A stretch of DNA of 64,000 nucleotides from Stigmatella aurantiaca (lineage in GTDB: Bacteria > Myxococcota > Myxococcia > Myxococcales > Myxococcaceae), in contig NZ_FOAP01000009.1 in the NCBI RefSeq assembly GCF_900109545.1, positions 124,001 to 188,000 of the forward strand. Direction: 5' to 3'. Each line of letters opens with the position of its first letter. Position 1 is the stretch's first letter. Shown here one piece after another: positions 52,758 through 62,389 of this stretch. The notes beneath the pieces were generated by a model that ran no database searches, was not told the origin of the DNA, and saw only the letters and a list, made by a program, of their open reading frames with translations. The position numbers and the translations under genes are program-made.

Positions 52758-54374
52758 ATGCGAACCGCAGGCTGGTGGATGCTGGGTTGGACGCTCGTGG
52801 CGTGTACCGATACGTCTTCATTCGGGACGACCAAAGGACAACGGCCAGAAGCCCTTCCGTCCCATGTCCCCGCCGTGAAAGTGGCCCGGGAAGCGCCCCC
52901 CGTGACGGAGCTGACGCAGGACCGCCCCTCCTGGGTGCCCGAGGGCCCGCTGTGTGGCCATCCCCAGGCCTGCCGCGCCTGGGTGGGCCCCTCGTGCACG
53001 CAGGCCCTCGCCCCGGAGGGCATGTCCTGCTCCGTGTCGGAATGGCTGCCCTCTGGCACGTGCGATCAGGAAGGCACCTGCAGAATTCAGAATGCGCCGT
53101 ACTTCTCCTGGGACTGGCGGCCCCCCCGGCACGCCTCCCGGCTCGTGGGGCTCACCTCCCGGGGCAACCTGCTGATCGCCGGCCAGGCCTCCCCGGAGGA
53201 TGACCGGCTCGATGTTCCGTATACGAGCTGTCTGCTGACGGATGTCTCCATGCAGGGGAACTCCCCGTGGCCGTTCCGCATGAACGCGGGCGAGGCCCCC
53301 TGCCAGCCGTGGCTGCTTCACCGGCGCTTCGTGGTGGGCAAGCGCAGCGTGCCGGAATGGAATCCCTGGGAGGGCAACCGCGGCCCCGTCCAGCAGGTCT
53401 GGAGCGTGCTGGACCTGAACGGGGATACCTTGCCCCGGGACTTTGATCTGGACCAGCTCCTGACGGCCCAGCTCGCGGCGGCGGGCGCCACGGCGGACCC
53501 GGCGCCGTTGCAGTGGGTTCAGGGGGCTCCTGGCCAGCTTGTCATCGTGCAGCCGCTTGCGGGCGGCAAGGTGTGGCTCGGCGGCCTGCTGCTCGAACAG
53601 CGCGTGTTCAAGTGGACGCGTCAGCTCGAAGGGACCCTGGCGGGCCCCGCCATCTCCGACGAACTCGGGCGGCTGTATGTGTCCCTGACTGCCTCGGCGG
53701 AAGCGCCGGGCCGCGTGGTGGCGCTGTCTCCGGAGGGCGCGGACCGGTGGACGCAGCCAGGCACCGCCAGGCCGCTGGCCGTCTTCCAGGACACGCTCTT
53801 CCTGGACGACAAGCGCGTCCTGTCCACGGAGGACGGCCAGTCCCGGTACACGGGCTGGGGGGCCTCGCCGCAGTCCTATGTCCTGCTCAGCCAGACGCAT
53901 GCCGCGACGGTGACGCCGTGCCAGGGCATCGCCGCCTGCACGCGGGTGGTGCTGATGAAGCGCGACACGGGCCAGGTGCTCGCCAGTGAGTCGCTGCTGG
54001 GTGTGGCGCCGTGGCTCGGACAGGAGCCGTCCGCCTCGCTGACCACCCAGGGCTCGGTGCTCCTGGTGCAACGGGTGTCCCAGCCGTCCCTGACGAACCC
54101 GATCTTCTACCCGGTGGAGAGCCTGCGAAGCCACCTGGTGGAAGCGGGGCAGAGCCCGCGGGTGCTGGGCGAGGTGCTGCTGGGCGGCGGGCACTCCATC
54201 CAGAGCAGCCTCCTCTGGCGGAGCACCTGGGTGGGGCTCAACCGGGACCCCTTCAACAACACCCCCTCGCCGGGCATGTCCTTCGTGGGTTTGCGCCACG
54301 AGGCGCTGTCCGCTCCCGAGCGAGGGTGGTTGAGGCCCCGGGGCAACCTGGCGGGAGGCTACTCGCCGGAGTAG
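52758..54374 (+). CDS. Lipoprotein, possible beta-propeller
   Basis: The 538-residue protein starts at 52758 after GGAGGGAAGGGG. The signal peptide ends LVAC. A cysteine-rich stretch (about 60-115) resembles EGF-like disulfide segments. The rest contains repeated beta strands of the type found in PQQ or WD-like propellers (AGPAISDELGRLYVSLTA, GRVVALSPEGADRW, QDTLFLDDKRVLS). It is probably an outer-membrane-anchored binding protein; ligand unknown. Its last 16 bases overlap the end of the convergent CoA-transferase gene. Confidence 0.75.
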   Translation: MRTAGWWMLGWTLVACTDTSSFGTTKGQRPEALPSHVPAVKVAREAPPVTELTQDRPSWVPEGPLCGHPQACRAWVGPSCTQALAPEGMSCSVSEWLPSGTCDQEGTCRIQNAPYFSWDWRPPRHASRLVGLTSRGNLLIAGQASPEDDRLDVPYTSCLLTDVSMQGNSPWPFRMNAGEAPCQPWLLHRRFVVGKRSVPEWNPWEGNRGPVQQVWSVLDLNGDTLPRDFDLDQLLTAQLAAAGATADPAPLQWVQGAPGQLVIVQPLAGGKVWLGGLLLEQRVFKWTRQLEGTLAGPAISDELGRLYVSLTASAEAPGRVVALSPEGADRWTQPGTARPLAVFQDTLFLDDKRVLSTEDGQSRYTGWGASPQSYVLLSQTHAATVTPCQGIAACTRVVLMKRDTGQVLASESLLGVAPWLGQEPSASLTTQGSVLLVQRVSQPSLTNPIFYPVESLRSHLVEAGQSPRVLGEVLLGGGHSIQSSLLWRSTWVGLNRDPFNNTPSPGMSFVGLRHEALSAPERGWLRPRGNLAGGYSPE

Positions 54375-55906
54375 GCCGCCGGGGCGGCAGGGGCGGGGAA
54401 GTTGCGGCAGGCCGCCTCGTAATCGGCCCACCAGCTCTCCAGGGACTTCATGTCCGTGGCCCGGGGCTCATCCCCCGGGCCCGCCATCTTCAGGTACGCG
54501 TGCAGGAGCGGCCGGAAGTGCGGGTGCGCGCACCGGTCGATGATGTCGATGGCCCGCCGCTTCGGCGAGCGGATGTCCATGTTGAGCGCGTAGCCCTGCT
54601 CGGTGACGACGCACTTGATGTCATGCTCCGTGTGGTCGATGTGCCGCACGTACGGCATGACGCAGCTCACCGTCCGCCCATCCCGCAGCCGCCGGGTGGA
54701 GGGCGTGTGGACGATGCTCAGGTAGGCATTGCGGAAGAAGTCTCCCGAGCCGCCCAGGCCGTTGACGATGCGCGAGCCGTCGATGTGGGTGGAGTTGACG
54801 TGCCCATACATGTCCACCTCGATGGGCGTGTTCATCGCGATGACGAACAGGCGGGAGATGATCTCGGGGCTGTTGGACAGCCACATGGGCCGGAGCACCA
54901 GCCGGTCCCGGCACCGGTCGAACAGGTGCTGGAAGCGCTGGCGCCCCTCGGCCGAGAAGGACACGGCGGTGGACGAGGCACACTCGAACTTCGCGTCATC
55001 CTCGATGTAGCGCAGCATTCCGTCCTGGAACACCTCGGTCCAGAAGCGGATTTTCTGGAAGGGCGAGTCATACAGCTCGCCGATGATGGCGTTGGCCACG
55101 TTGCCCACCCCGGATTGGATGGGTGGCAGGCGCTTGCCCCAGTCGAACTGCTCCTTGCACTGGAGCAGGAAGGCGATGACGTTCTGCGCGATGCGCTTGT
55201 CCGTGGCGTCCGCGGCCTTGAAGGGCACCGGGTGGTCCGGCGTGCGGGACTCCACCACCGCCACCACCTTCTGGATGTCGAACTCCACGTAGGGCGTGCC
55301 GATGCGGTCCCTCACGTTCACCAGCGGCAGCGGCCAGCCCACCTTCGGGTGCACCGTGGGCAGGACGATGTCGTGGAAGCCCGTGTAGTTGGGCACCGCG
55401 GTGTTGACCTCCAGGATGATCTTCTTGGCGCGCGCGAGCGCCTCCACGCTCACGCCCACCGAGGAGGTGAGGATGATGCTGCCATCCGGCCGGATGCGCG
55501 ACACCTCCACCACCGCCACGTCGATCTCCCCATAGAAGCCATACATGAGGTTGCGCGCGAAGGCGGACAGGTGCACGTCCGTGAAGTCCATCTCCCCGGT
55601 GTGGATGCGCTTGCGCGACGCGGCGGAGGACATGTACGGCCCGCGCTTGCGGATGTACGGGGCGAGCGGCCCCTCCACGTCCTCCGACAGAGAGGCGCCC
55701 GACAGCAGGGTGATGCGCGAGTCCGGAGCCGTCTGGGAGAAGTGGTAGGCCAGGGCGGGGAGCACCGTCTTGGGCTCACCCGACTTGGTGAAACCGCTGA
55801 TGGCGATGGTGTGGCCATCGGCGATGTGCTTCACCGCCTCTTCCACGGGAACCACCTTCGAGCGGAGAAAGGGGTTCTCGATGCGCTCCTGGAGCGTGCT
55901 CGTCAC
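54359..55906 (-). CDS. Acetyl-CoA hydrolase / succinyl-CoA:acetate CoA-transferase family
   Basis: The 515-residue protein uses a GTG at 55906, eight bases after AGGAGG; longer frames enter the terminator upstream. It shows the class I CoA-transferase blocks of the Ach1/Cat1/AarC family: HTIAISGFTKSGEPK, IQSGVGNVANAIIGEL, and the CoA-loop NGLGGSGDFFRNAYL, with the later VVTEQGYA holding a conserved Glu. It exchanges CoA between acetate and succinate or related acids, feeding the TCA cycle. The terminator in its leader suggests regulated read-through or an internal promoter. Confidence 0.92.
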   Translation of the reverse strand: MTSTLQERIENPFLRSKVVPVEEAVKHIADGHTIAISGFTKSGEPKTVLPALAYHFSQTAPDSRITLLSGASLSEDVEGPLAPYIRKRGPYMSSAASRKRIHTGEMDFTDVHLSAFARNLMYGFYGEIDVAVVEVSRIRPDGSIILTSSVGVSVEALARAKKIILEVNTAVPNYTGFHDIVLPTVHPKVGWPLPLVNVRDRIGTPYVEFDIQKVVAVVESRTPDHPVPFKAADATDKRIAQNVIAFLLQCKEQFDWGKRLPPIQSGVGNVANAIIGELYDSPFQKIRFWTEVFQDGMLRYIEDDAKFECASSTAVSFSAEGRQRFQHLFDRCRDRLVLRPMWLSNSPEIISRLFVIAMNTPIEVDMYGHVNSTHIDGSRIVNGLGGSGDFFRNAYLSIVHTPSTRRLRDGRTVSCVMPYVRHIDHTEHDIKCVVTEQGYALNMDIRSPKRRAIDIIDRCAHPHFRPLLHAYLKMAGPGDEPRATDMKSLESWWADYEAACRNFPAPAAPAAYSGE

Positions 55907-55931
55907 GGGCGGGGCCTCCTGAAAAAGAAAA

Positions 55932-55968
55932 CGGCGGGGAAGGTCCGGTCGCCGGACCCGCCCCGCCG
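55932..55968 (-). terminator. Strong intrinsic terminator between GH16 and CoA-transferase genes
   Basis: CGGCGGGG plus GGTCCGG (55932-55948) pair with CCGGACC plus CCCCGCCG (55952-55968) around a three-base loop and a two-base bulge. On the minus strand TTTTCTTTTT follows at 55921-55930, and AGGAGG of the CoA-transferase gene comes directly after. It lies 16 bases after the GH16 stop. Confidence 0.9.
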
Positions 55969-55983
55969 TGAACACTCACCCTA

Positions 55984-57315
55984 CTACTGCCACTGGTAGA
56001 CGCGCACCCAGTCGATCTCGAACACCTGCGGCGTGCGGGTGATGAGGTCCGCCGTGGACTGCGGCACGCCGTAGAACGGCGTGGTCGCCCCGTTGACGCC
56101 GGCCGGGTAGCCGCCGCCCACCGCCAGGTTCAGGATGATGTACTGGGGCTTGTCGTACTGCCACGCGCCGTAGCGGGTGACTTCCGCCTTCGTCACCGTG
56201 CGGTAGAGGTTGCCGTCCACGAACCACTTGATGTCCGTGGGCGAGTACTCGACGCGGTAGTTGTGCCAGCCGGCGACCGACTGCCCCGACGGGAAGGTGT
56301 AGCGCCCGTTGATGGGGGTGTTGCCCGAGTAGCCCGGGCCGTGCAGCGCCATGGAGACCCAGTCGCCGTAGCCGACGTTCTCCATGATGTCGAGCTCGCC
56401 GCAGTTGGGCCAGCCCACCGAGCCGATGTCGTTGCCCAGCATCCAGAAGGCCGGCCACAGGCCCGGGCCCACCGGCATCTTCAGCCGCGCCTCGACGGCG
56501 CCATGGGTGAACTGGCGCTTGCCCGCGGTCTCCAGGCGGCCGGAGGTGAAGGGGTAGCCGTTGTTGTTCTCGCGGCGGGCGATGAGCTTCAGCGTGCCGT
56601 TGCTCACCTGCACGTTGTTGGCGGAGGTGGTGTACTGCTGCTGCTCGTTGTTGACGTGGATGTCGGTGATGTAGCTCCAGTTGGCGGTGTTCACGCTGGT
56701 GCCGTCGAACTCCTCGCTCCAGATCTGCTTCCAGCTGCCCGTGCCGCCACCGCCGCCCACCACGCCGATGGAGAAGGCCTCCCAGCAGCCCGTGGTGGTG
56801 CGGTCCGCGAACAGGGGCGCGTTGGCGCCGCGGTTCGTGTCGGCCGCCACGTACTTGCCCGTGCTCTTGGCCAGCAGGCCGATGTTGCCGTCGGCGAACT
56901 CCACCCACGTGAAGCGCTCCCAGTCACCGACGCTGGTGCGGTCCGCGACGAGCCGGCCGCCCAGGTTCGTGTCGGCCGAGACATACTTGCCCGTCTCGGA
57001 GACGCGCAGCGCGATGGTGCCGCTGCCCGCGTCGATGACCTGGAAGTGCTCCCAGCCGGCCGTGGCGGCGCGGTCGGCGACCAGCGGCGCGTTGGCGCCG
57101 AGGTTGCCATCCGCCGAGACGTACTTCCCGGTGAGGCAGGACTTGAGCCAAATCGTCTGCCCGATGGGGGCCTTGATGCCTTGCTGCGCCTCCGCCGTGG
57201 GGGCGGGAGCAACTTCCGCCTCGGGCGTGCAAGCAGGGGCGCCCATCAGCATCCCCCCGACGCCCATCATCATCACCCAACGGCTTCCCATCGCCTTCTT
57301 GAAGTTCAAAGCCAT
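55984..57315 (-). CDS. GH16 family beta-glucanase with fascin-like repeats
   Basis: The 443-residue protein starts at 57315, six bases after AGGAG. An export signal is followed by APACTPE, perhaps a lipid-anchored Cys. Residues 45-185 hold three repeats of the form GKYVSAD.N.G...L.ADR, each ending W-E-x-F, a fascin-like beta-trefoil that may bind carbohydrate. The catalytic GH16 domain has WSEEFDG at its start and the active site GELDIMENVG (E-x-D-x-x-E). It should cleave beta-1,3 or beta-1,3-1,4 glucans of fungi or algae, fitting a predatory saprophyte. Confidence 0.93.
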   Translation of the reverse strand: MALNFKKAMGSRWVMMMGVGGMLMGAPACTPEAEVAPAPTAEAQQGIKAPIGQTIWLKSCLTGKYVSADGNLGANAPLVADRAATAGWEHFQVIDAGSGTIALRVSETGKYVSADTNLGGRLVADRTSVGDWERFTWVEFADGNIGLLAKSTGKYVAADTNRGANAPLFADRTTTGCWEAFSIGVVGGGGGTGSWKQIWSEEFDGTSVNTANWSYITDIHVNNEQQQYTTSANNVQVSNGTLKLIARRENNNGYPFTSGRLETAGKRQFTHGAVEARLKMPVGPGLWPAFWMLGNDIGSVGWPNCGELDIMENVGYGDWVSMALHGPGYSGNTPINGRYTFPSGQSVAGWHNYRVEYSPTDIKWFVDGNLYRTVTKAEVTRYGAWQYDKPQYIILNLAVGGGYPAGVNGATTPFYGVPQSTADLITRTPQVFEIDWVRVYQWQ

Positions 57316-57455
57316 CCGACTCTCCTGAGGTGCAGTACGCGCCCAGCCCGATACATGTGCCGTGACACATGCGCGGATACACCATGAAGGGTGTTTTTTC
57401 CAGCTTTTCGTGTTGTCTGATTTTGGCGGGTTTTGCCGCACCCCGCCATGGAAAC

Positions 57456-59141
57456 TCATTTCAATTTTTCGCCGGTCTTCTTCTCGTACCAACGCGTCGG
57501 CTGAAGAATCTGAATGTCGGTGCCCTGGGCTCCCGCCTCCACGCCCACGGCGAGCAGCCCCATCTTCACGAGCAGCACCGCCTGGGGCGGGCCGCCGGTG
57601 CTCTCGGCCTGGCCGCGCAGCTCCAGGCCCTCTCCGCGGGCATGCATCTGGTGCAGCTTCGCGCTGCGCTCTCCCAGGTCCACGGCCCCCGAGAGCTCCA
57701 GGTTCTTCGCGGTGAGCAGCGGCGAGAGCCAGCCGGGCAGGGCGCCCCGGTGGGTGAGCAGCGCCACGAAGGGCGAGGCATTGGAGAACTTCCCGGCGAA
57801 GCGGCCCTCGAAGGCGGGTGGGGCCAGGGTGAGGGTGGCCTCGGGAAAGGCCAGGGTGCCCTCCCAGTCCCGCGTCTGGTCTTCCTTCGTGTGCACGGAG
57901 ATGTCTTGCAATTGCAGCTCACTGCCGTGGAACACGAGCGTGTCCCGGCGGCGGAAGGCCAGCTTGCGCGCGTCGACATTCAAGAGGACACGTCCCCGCA
58001 TCGTCGCGCCGGCCCACTCGGCGTGCAGGGGCTCGGTGCGGACATCCAGGTGCACATCCGGCAGCGGCTCGTCCAGCCGGGGAGAGCGGGCGCCCAGCAG
58101 GACGAGCACCTCCGGCGTCTTCATGGACAGGGCTTTGCCCGCTTCGACTTGCACGGGGGCCAGCGTGAGCTTCAACCCGAACCGGTCCGCGCCGCCCTCC
58201 CGGGGGTACACGTCCGCGTGGAGCGTCCACGGGGCCGTCACGTTCACGGGGCCCGAGCTGACGGTGACGGGCTTGCCCGTGCCCTTCAGCAGGGTTCCCG
58301 GGGCCAGGCGGCCCTCCTTCACCTGGACCTTGGCCTCCAGGCTGCCCGCGCCCCCGCGCAGCCGCACGTCGGTGATGCGCGAGAGCAGGGGCTGCAGCTC
58401 CTCCAGGGCGCGCACCGTGGCGTTGAAGTGGAGGTGGCCTTCGCGCATGCCGCCGGTGAGATCAAACCCGCCTTCCGGCTCCTGGCGGGGCGCTTCGATG
58501 CCAAAGCCCGCCGAGCCCTGCTGCACGTCCGCCACGGCCTCGCCCTGGAGGCGCAGCTGGCCAGGGCCCAGGCGCACCTTCACGTCCCGGGCGGAGACGC
58601 GGTGGCCGGGCACCAGCTCCAGGCTCCCGGTGGCCTCCTGGATGCCGGTGAGCTGCACGCTCTTCCAGTTCAGCTCCCGCACGTCCTGGATGTGCACGTC
58701 ATACAGCAGCACCTGCCACGGGTCCGGCGAGGGCGGGCGCGCGGGCTTCCGGGCCTCTTCCGGCACGGGAGGGGCGGGCGCGATGCGCACGTGCAGCCCG
58801 CGGACCTCCAGGGACTCCGCCTCCAGGCGCCGCCGCAGGAGCGACACGAGCGACAGGTCCACCGTCACGTCCTCCAGGTCGAGCTGCCAGAAGCCGCCCC
58901 GGTCATCCTCCTTCCGCAGCGTCAGGTTGCGGACGTAGACATCCCCCGGCACCAGGCTCCAGGCGCGCGTCCAGCCGATGGTGGGGCGCCCATGCGTCGC
59001 ATGGTTGAGGAACGTGGCCAGCAGGCCCGTGAGGAGCACGCCGTTGTAGAGCAGCTCCAGGACGACGAGCCCTCCGAGCCCCCACAGCCACGGGCGGTGC
59101 CATCGCCCCCTGGGACGGGAGGGCTGTGGAGAGGGCGTCAT
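57456..59141 (-). CDS. AsmA-like / DUF748-type membrane-anchored protein
   Basis: The 561-residue protein starts at 59141 ahead of one N-terminal transmembrane helix (WLWGLGGLVVLELLYNGVLLT). The rest is a long run of alternating beta strands such as LEVRGLHVRIAP, LRLQGEAVADVQQG and RGRVLLNVDARKLAFRRRD, the pattern of AsmA-like or bridge-like lipid-transport proteins spanning the periplasm. No catalytic motif is seen. The 140 bases between its stop and the GH16 start hold only the promoter of that gene. Confidence 0.75.
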   Translation of the reverse strand: MTPSPQPSRPRGRWHRPWLWGLGGLVVLELLYNGVLLTGLLATFLNHATHGRPTIGWTRAWSLVPGDVYVRNLTLRKEDDRGGFWQLDLEDVTVDLSLVSLLRRRLEAESLEVRGLHVRIAPAPPVPEEARKPARPPSPDPWQVLLYDVHIQDVRELNWKSVQLTGIQEATGSLELVPGHRVSARDVKVRLGPGQLRLQGEAVADVQQGSAGFGIEAPRQEPEGGFDLTGGMREGHLHFNATVRALEELQPLLSRITDVRLRGGAGSLEAKVQVKEGRLAPGTLLKGTGKPVTVSSGPVNVTAPWTLHADVYPREGGADRFGLKLTLAPVQVEAGKALSMKTPEVLVLLGARSPRLDEPLPDVHLDVRTEPLHAEWAGATMRGRVLLNVDARKLAFRRRDTLVFHGSELQLQDISVHTKEDQTRDWEGTLAFPEATLTLAPPAFEGRFAGKFSNASPFVALLTHRGALPGWLSPLLTAKNLELSGAVDLGERSAKLHQMHARGEGLELRGQAESTGGPPQAVLLVKMGLLAVGVEAGAQGTDIQILQPTRWYEKKTGEKLK

Positions 59142-59329
59142 GTGGGGCTTCTGGCAGGAGGCCCCCCACGCTCGCAAGCCGGGTGGGGACAGAACCTCCC
59201 GGTAGGGAGGGCGAGTGTTGCCACGCTGACCTTCCTGCACGGTGCCCTGGACAACGGACGGGGGCCATCTACCTTCCGGCGCGCAACCGGCTCCTGCGAT
59301 GGACGGAGCCACTCGACACGGAGAAGCAC

Positions 59330-59536
59330 ATGACGAACAAGGCACTGCTGGCCGCTGCGCTGCTGGGCACCCTGGTGATGGGCGCGGGCTGCCACCGCAA
59401 CACCAAGGAGAGCGCGAAGAACGACGTGGAGCGCGCCGCGGACAAGACCGAGGAGGCCGCGGACGACGCCGGCGACAAGATCAAGGACACCGCCGAGGAC
59501 GCGGGCGACAAGATCGAGGACGCGACCGACAAGTAA
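59330..59536 (+). CDS. Small repeat-containing lipoprotein
   Basis: The 68-residue protein starts at 59330 after GGAGAAG. The signal peptide ends VMGAGC. The mature part is entirely charged, with two copies of DDAGDKIKDTA / EDAGDKIEDAT, an 11-residue helical repeat similar to LEA-like and entericidin-adjacent stress proteins. It is probably anchored in the outer membrane; function unknown. A hairpin follows. Confidence 0.8.
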   Translation: MTNKALLAAALLGTLVMGAGCHRNTKESAKNDVERAADKTEEAADDAGDKIKDTAEDAGDKIEDATDK

Positions 59537-59549
59537 CCGCCGGTGCATG

Positions 59550-59585
59550 CACCGCCTGGGGGGAGCGTGGCTCCTCCAGGCGGTG
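59550..59585. terminator. Hairpin between convergent genes
   Basis: CACCGCCTGG pairs perfectly with CCAGGCGGTG, with an inner GGAG/CTCC pairing. There is no long T-tract on either side. It lies between the small lipoprotein (rightward) and the molybdopterin oxidoreductase (leftward) and could serve both. Confidence 0.65.
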
Positions 59586-59616
59586 GTGCGGGCCCCTGGA
59601 AAGGCCCGCCAGAAGC

Positions 59617-61917
59617 TCAGCTCACGGGCGGAATGCGTGACAGGGGCAGCTCGCGCACGCGCGTGCCGGTGAGCGCGAAGAGGGCGTTGGCGATGGCGGG
59701 GGCCACGGGTGGCACCCCAGGCTCGCCAATGCCGCCGGGCAAGCCCTCGCTGGGGACGATCTCCACGTGAATCTTGCGCGGCGCCTCCCCGATGCGCACC
59801 AGCCGGTAGTCGTGGAAGTTGGACTGCTCCACGGCCCCATCCTTCATCGTGATGGCGCCATACATCGCCACGCTCATGCCGAAGATGATGGAGCCCTCCA
59901 TCTGCGCGCGCGCGCGGTCCGGGTTGATGACCGTGCCGGCGTCGACGACGATCCAGGCCTCATCCACCGCGGGCTTGCCACCCGGGCCCCGGACCAGCGA
60001 CACCACCACCGCCACGTAGCTGAGGAAGCTGCGGTGCGCGGCGAGCCCCAGCGCCCGGCCGTCCTGCTTGCGCTCCTTCCACCGGGACAGCTCCGTGACG
60101 CGCTCGATGACGTGGCGCATGCGGCCCACGTCGATGGGGTGCTCCTCCAGGGACCGGCCGTAGTTGCGCAGGCTCTTGACGCCCAGCGCCTCCACGGTGT
60201 TGATGATGCGCGGCGGGCCGTACAGCTCCAGCAGCACGTCCCGGGTGTCCTCGCCCCGGGCGTGGGCGATCTCGTCGATGAACGAGTTGACCGAGAACGC
60301 GTGGAAGATGTTGTACACGGACCGCATCCAGCCGATGCGCACGTGGGGGTTGGCCTCGCACGCCTCCGCGCGCAGGTTGGGCACCGCCAGCGCCAGGTCC
60401 AGCACGCCCTGCTGGAGGTCTCCCTCGGCCGGGCGGTTGACGGGCCCGAAGATGGAGCCAATGGGCGGGAACGCCGTGCGGTGCCGCCAGGCGATGACCT
60501 TGCCCTGCGCGTCCAGCCCCGCGCTCAGCCGCTGGGTGCTGACGGCATGGTAGTAGTCGTGGCGGAGGTCGTCCTCGCGCGTCCACTGCACGCGCACGGG
60601 CACCCCGGCCTCCCGGGCCAGCAGCACCGCCTCGGAGATGAAGTCCGCCTTGGACTTGCGCCCGAAGCCGCCGCCCAGGAACGTCACGTGGACGGTGACC
60701 TTCTCCTCGGGCAGCCCCAGCGCGCGCGCTGCTTCCGTGCGCGCCGCCTGCGGGTGCTGCGTGGGTGCCCACACCTCGCAGGTGCCGTTCTCGACGCGCG
60801 CCACCACGACGGGCGGCTCCATCGGCGCGTGGCACAGGTGGGGCACGTGGTACTCGGCCTCCAGCACGCGCGCGGCCCCGGTGAGCGCACCCTCGGCATC
60901 GCCCACGTTGCGCACCACGGTGCCGGGGGCCCGCACGGACGCGAGCAGCTCCTCGCGGTACTTCGTGGAGTCGTACGTGACGTTCTCCCCGTGCTCCCAG
61001 GTGATGTCGAGCGCGCCGCGGCCCTTCATCGCCGCCCAGGTGTTCTCCGCCAGCACGGCCACCCCGCCCCAGGACTGGAAATGGTAGGGCTTCTTGGGCT
61101 CGGGCAGCTCGAGGACGCGCTTCACCCCGGGCACCTCGAGCGCGCGCGCGGCGTCGTACTTCGCCACGCGGCCGCCCACCACGGGCGGACGGGCCACCAT
61201 CGCGGTGAGCATGCCGGGCAGCCGCAGGTCGGCGCCGAACACCGCCGTGCCGTTGACATAGGCGGGCCCATCGAGGAGCGGCAGGTGCTTGCCCACCCGG
61301 CGCAGCTCGTTCCTCGGCCGCAGCGGCACCTGCTCGGACTTGGGCACGCGCTGCTTGCCCGCCTCGAGCGCCAGCTCGCCGAAGCCCAGGGTGCGATTGC
61401 TGCCCCGGTGGAACACCGCGTGGTCCCTCGCCTCGCACGCGTCCGGGGACACCTTCCAGCGCTTGGCCGCGGTGGCGATGAGCATCACCCGCGCGGTGGC
61501 CCCCACGCGGCGCATGTCCGTGTAGAGGCCGCGCACGCTGTTGGAGCCGTCGGTGTTCTGGTCGCCGTAAATCTTGTCGCCATCGGCCTGGACGATCTTC
61601 ACCCGGGCCATGTCGGCCCCCAGCTCGTCGGCGATGAGCACGGGCAGCGAGCTGCGGATGCCCTGGCCCATCTCGGAGCGGTGGCAGACGATGGTGACCT
61701 GGCCGTCGGGGGCCACGTGCACGAAGGCGTTCGGGTTCAGGCCCGGGGCGGACTTCTCCTGGGCCTCGGAGCCCGTCTTGGGCTTGGCGCCCAGCTTGCC
61801 CGAGGGCTCGGCCCCGAGGGCCTCGTTGGGAAACAGGCCTAGGGCCAGGCCGCCCACGGACAGGTTCAGCGCCGCCAGGAAGGACCGGCGGGTGATTCGC
61901 TGCGGCTGCTTGCTCAT
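59617..61917 (-). CDS. Molybdopterin-binding subunit of a xanthine-oxidase-family dehydrogenase
   Basis: The 766-residue protein starts with a Tat signal, RITRRSFLAAL, so the folded complex is exported to the periplasm. It belongs to the isoquinoline 1-oxidoreductase beta / aldehyde dehydrogenase group of the xanthine oxidase family: HRSEMGQGIRSSLPVL, VTFLGGGFGRKSKADF, EANPHVRIGWMRSVYN and GEPGVPPVAPAIANAL near the end, where the catalytic Glu lies. The substrate is unknown; N-heterocycles or aldehydes are typical. It follows the 2Fe-2S gene by seven bases. Confidence 0.93.
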   Translation of the reverse strand: MSKQPQRITRRSFLAALNLSVGGLALGLFPNEALGAEPSGKLGAKPKTGSEAQEKSAPGLNPNAFVHVAPDGQVTIVCHRSEMGQGIRSSLPVLIADELGADMARVKIVQADGDKIYGDQNTDGSNSVRGLYTDMRRVGATARVMLIATAAKRWKVSPDACEARDHAVFHRGSNRTLGFGELALEAGKQRVPKSEQVPLRPRNELRRVGKHLPLLDGPAYVNGTAVFGADLRLPGMLTAMVARPPVVGGRVAKYDAARALEVPGVKRVLELPEPKKPYHFQSWGGVAVLAENTWAAMKGRGALDITWEHGENVTYDSTKYREELLASVRAPGTVVRNVGDAEGALTGAARVLEAEYHVPHLCHAPMEPPVVVARVENGTCEVWAPTQHPQAARTEAARALGLPEEKVTVHVTFLGGGFGRKSKADFISEAVLLAREAGVPVRVQWTREDDLRHDYYHAVSTQRLSAGLDAQGKVIAWRHRTAFPPIGSIFGPVNRPAEGDLQQGVLDLALAVPNLRAEACEANPHVRIGWMRSVYNIFHAFSVNSFIDEIAHARGEDTRDVLLELYGPPRIINTVEALGVKSLRNYGRSLEEHPIDVGRMRHVIERVTELSRWKERKQDGRALGLAAHRSFLSYVAVVVSLVRGPGGKPAVDEAWIVVDAGTVINPDRARAQMEGSIIFGMSVAMYGAITMKDGAVEQSNFHDYRLVRIGEAPRKIHVEIVPSEGLPGGIGEPGVPPVAPAIANALFALTGTRVRELPLSRIPPVS

Positions 61918-61924
61918 CGTGTCC

Positions 61925-62389
61925 TCACCCTTCCTCGGGCAGGCCCGCGGCCTTCTTCACGGCCGCGCGGATGCGCGTGTACGTGCCGCACCGGCACAGG
62001 TTGCCCGCCAGCGACTGGTCGATCTCCGCGTCGGTGGGCTTGGGCTTCGCGGCGAGCAGCGCCGCCGCGGTCATGATCTGCCCCGCCTGGCAGAAGCCAC
62101 ACTGGGGGACGCCCAGGTCCACCCAGGCGCGCTGCAGCGGGTGGCTGCCGTCCTGGGAGAGCCCTTCGATGGTGGTGACCGAGCGGCCCTCCGCGCGGCG
62201 CGCGGGCGTCACGCAGGCGCGCACCACCTGGCCGTCCAGGTGGATGGTGCACGCGCCGCACAGCGCCTGGCCGCAGCCGTACTTCGTGCCGGTGAGGCCC
62301 AGCACATCGCGCAGGGCCCAGAGCAGGGGCATCTCGGGATCGACGTCCAGTTCCTTCTCGACACCGTTGATACGGACTCGAATGCTCAT
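61925..62389 (-). CDS. 2Fe-2S subunit of the same oxidoreductase
   Basis: The 154-residue protein has two iron-sulfur domains. The ferredoxin-like one carries [14 protein letters not shown] and a later Cys; the helical one carries [10 protein letters not shown] and NLCRCGTY. This is the standard small subunit of molybdopterin hydroxylases that passes electrons from the Mo centre. It lacks its own Tat signal and probably travels with the large subunit. Its start overlaps the cytochrome stop by four bases (ATGA at 62386-62389). Confidence 0.95.
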   Translation of the reverse strand: MSIRVRINGVEKELDVDPEMPLLWALRDVLGLTGTKYGCGQALCGACTIHLDGQVVRACVTPARRAEGRSVTTIEGLSQDGSHPLQRAWVDLGVPQCGFCQAGQIMTAAALLAAKPKPTDAEIDQSLAGNLCRCGTYTRIRAAVKKAAGLPEEG

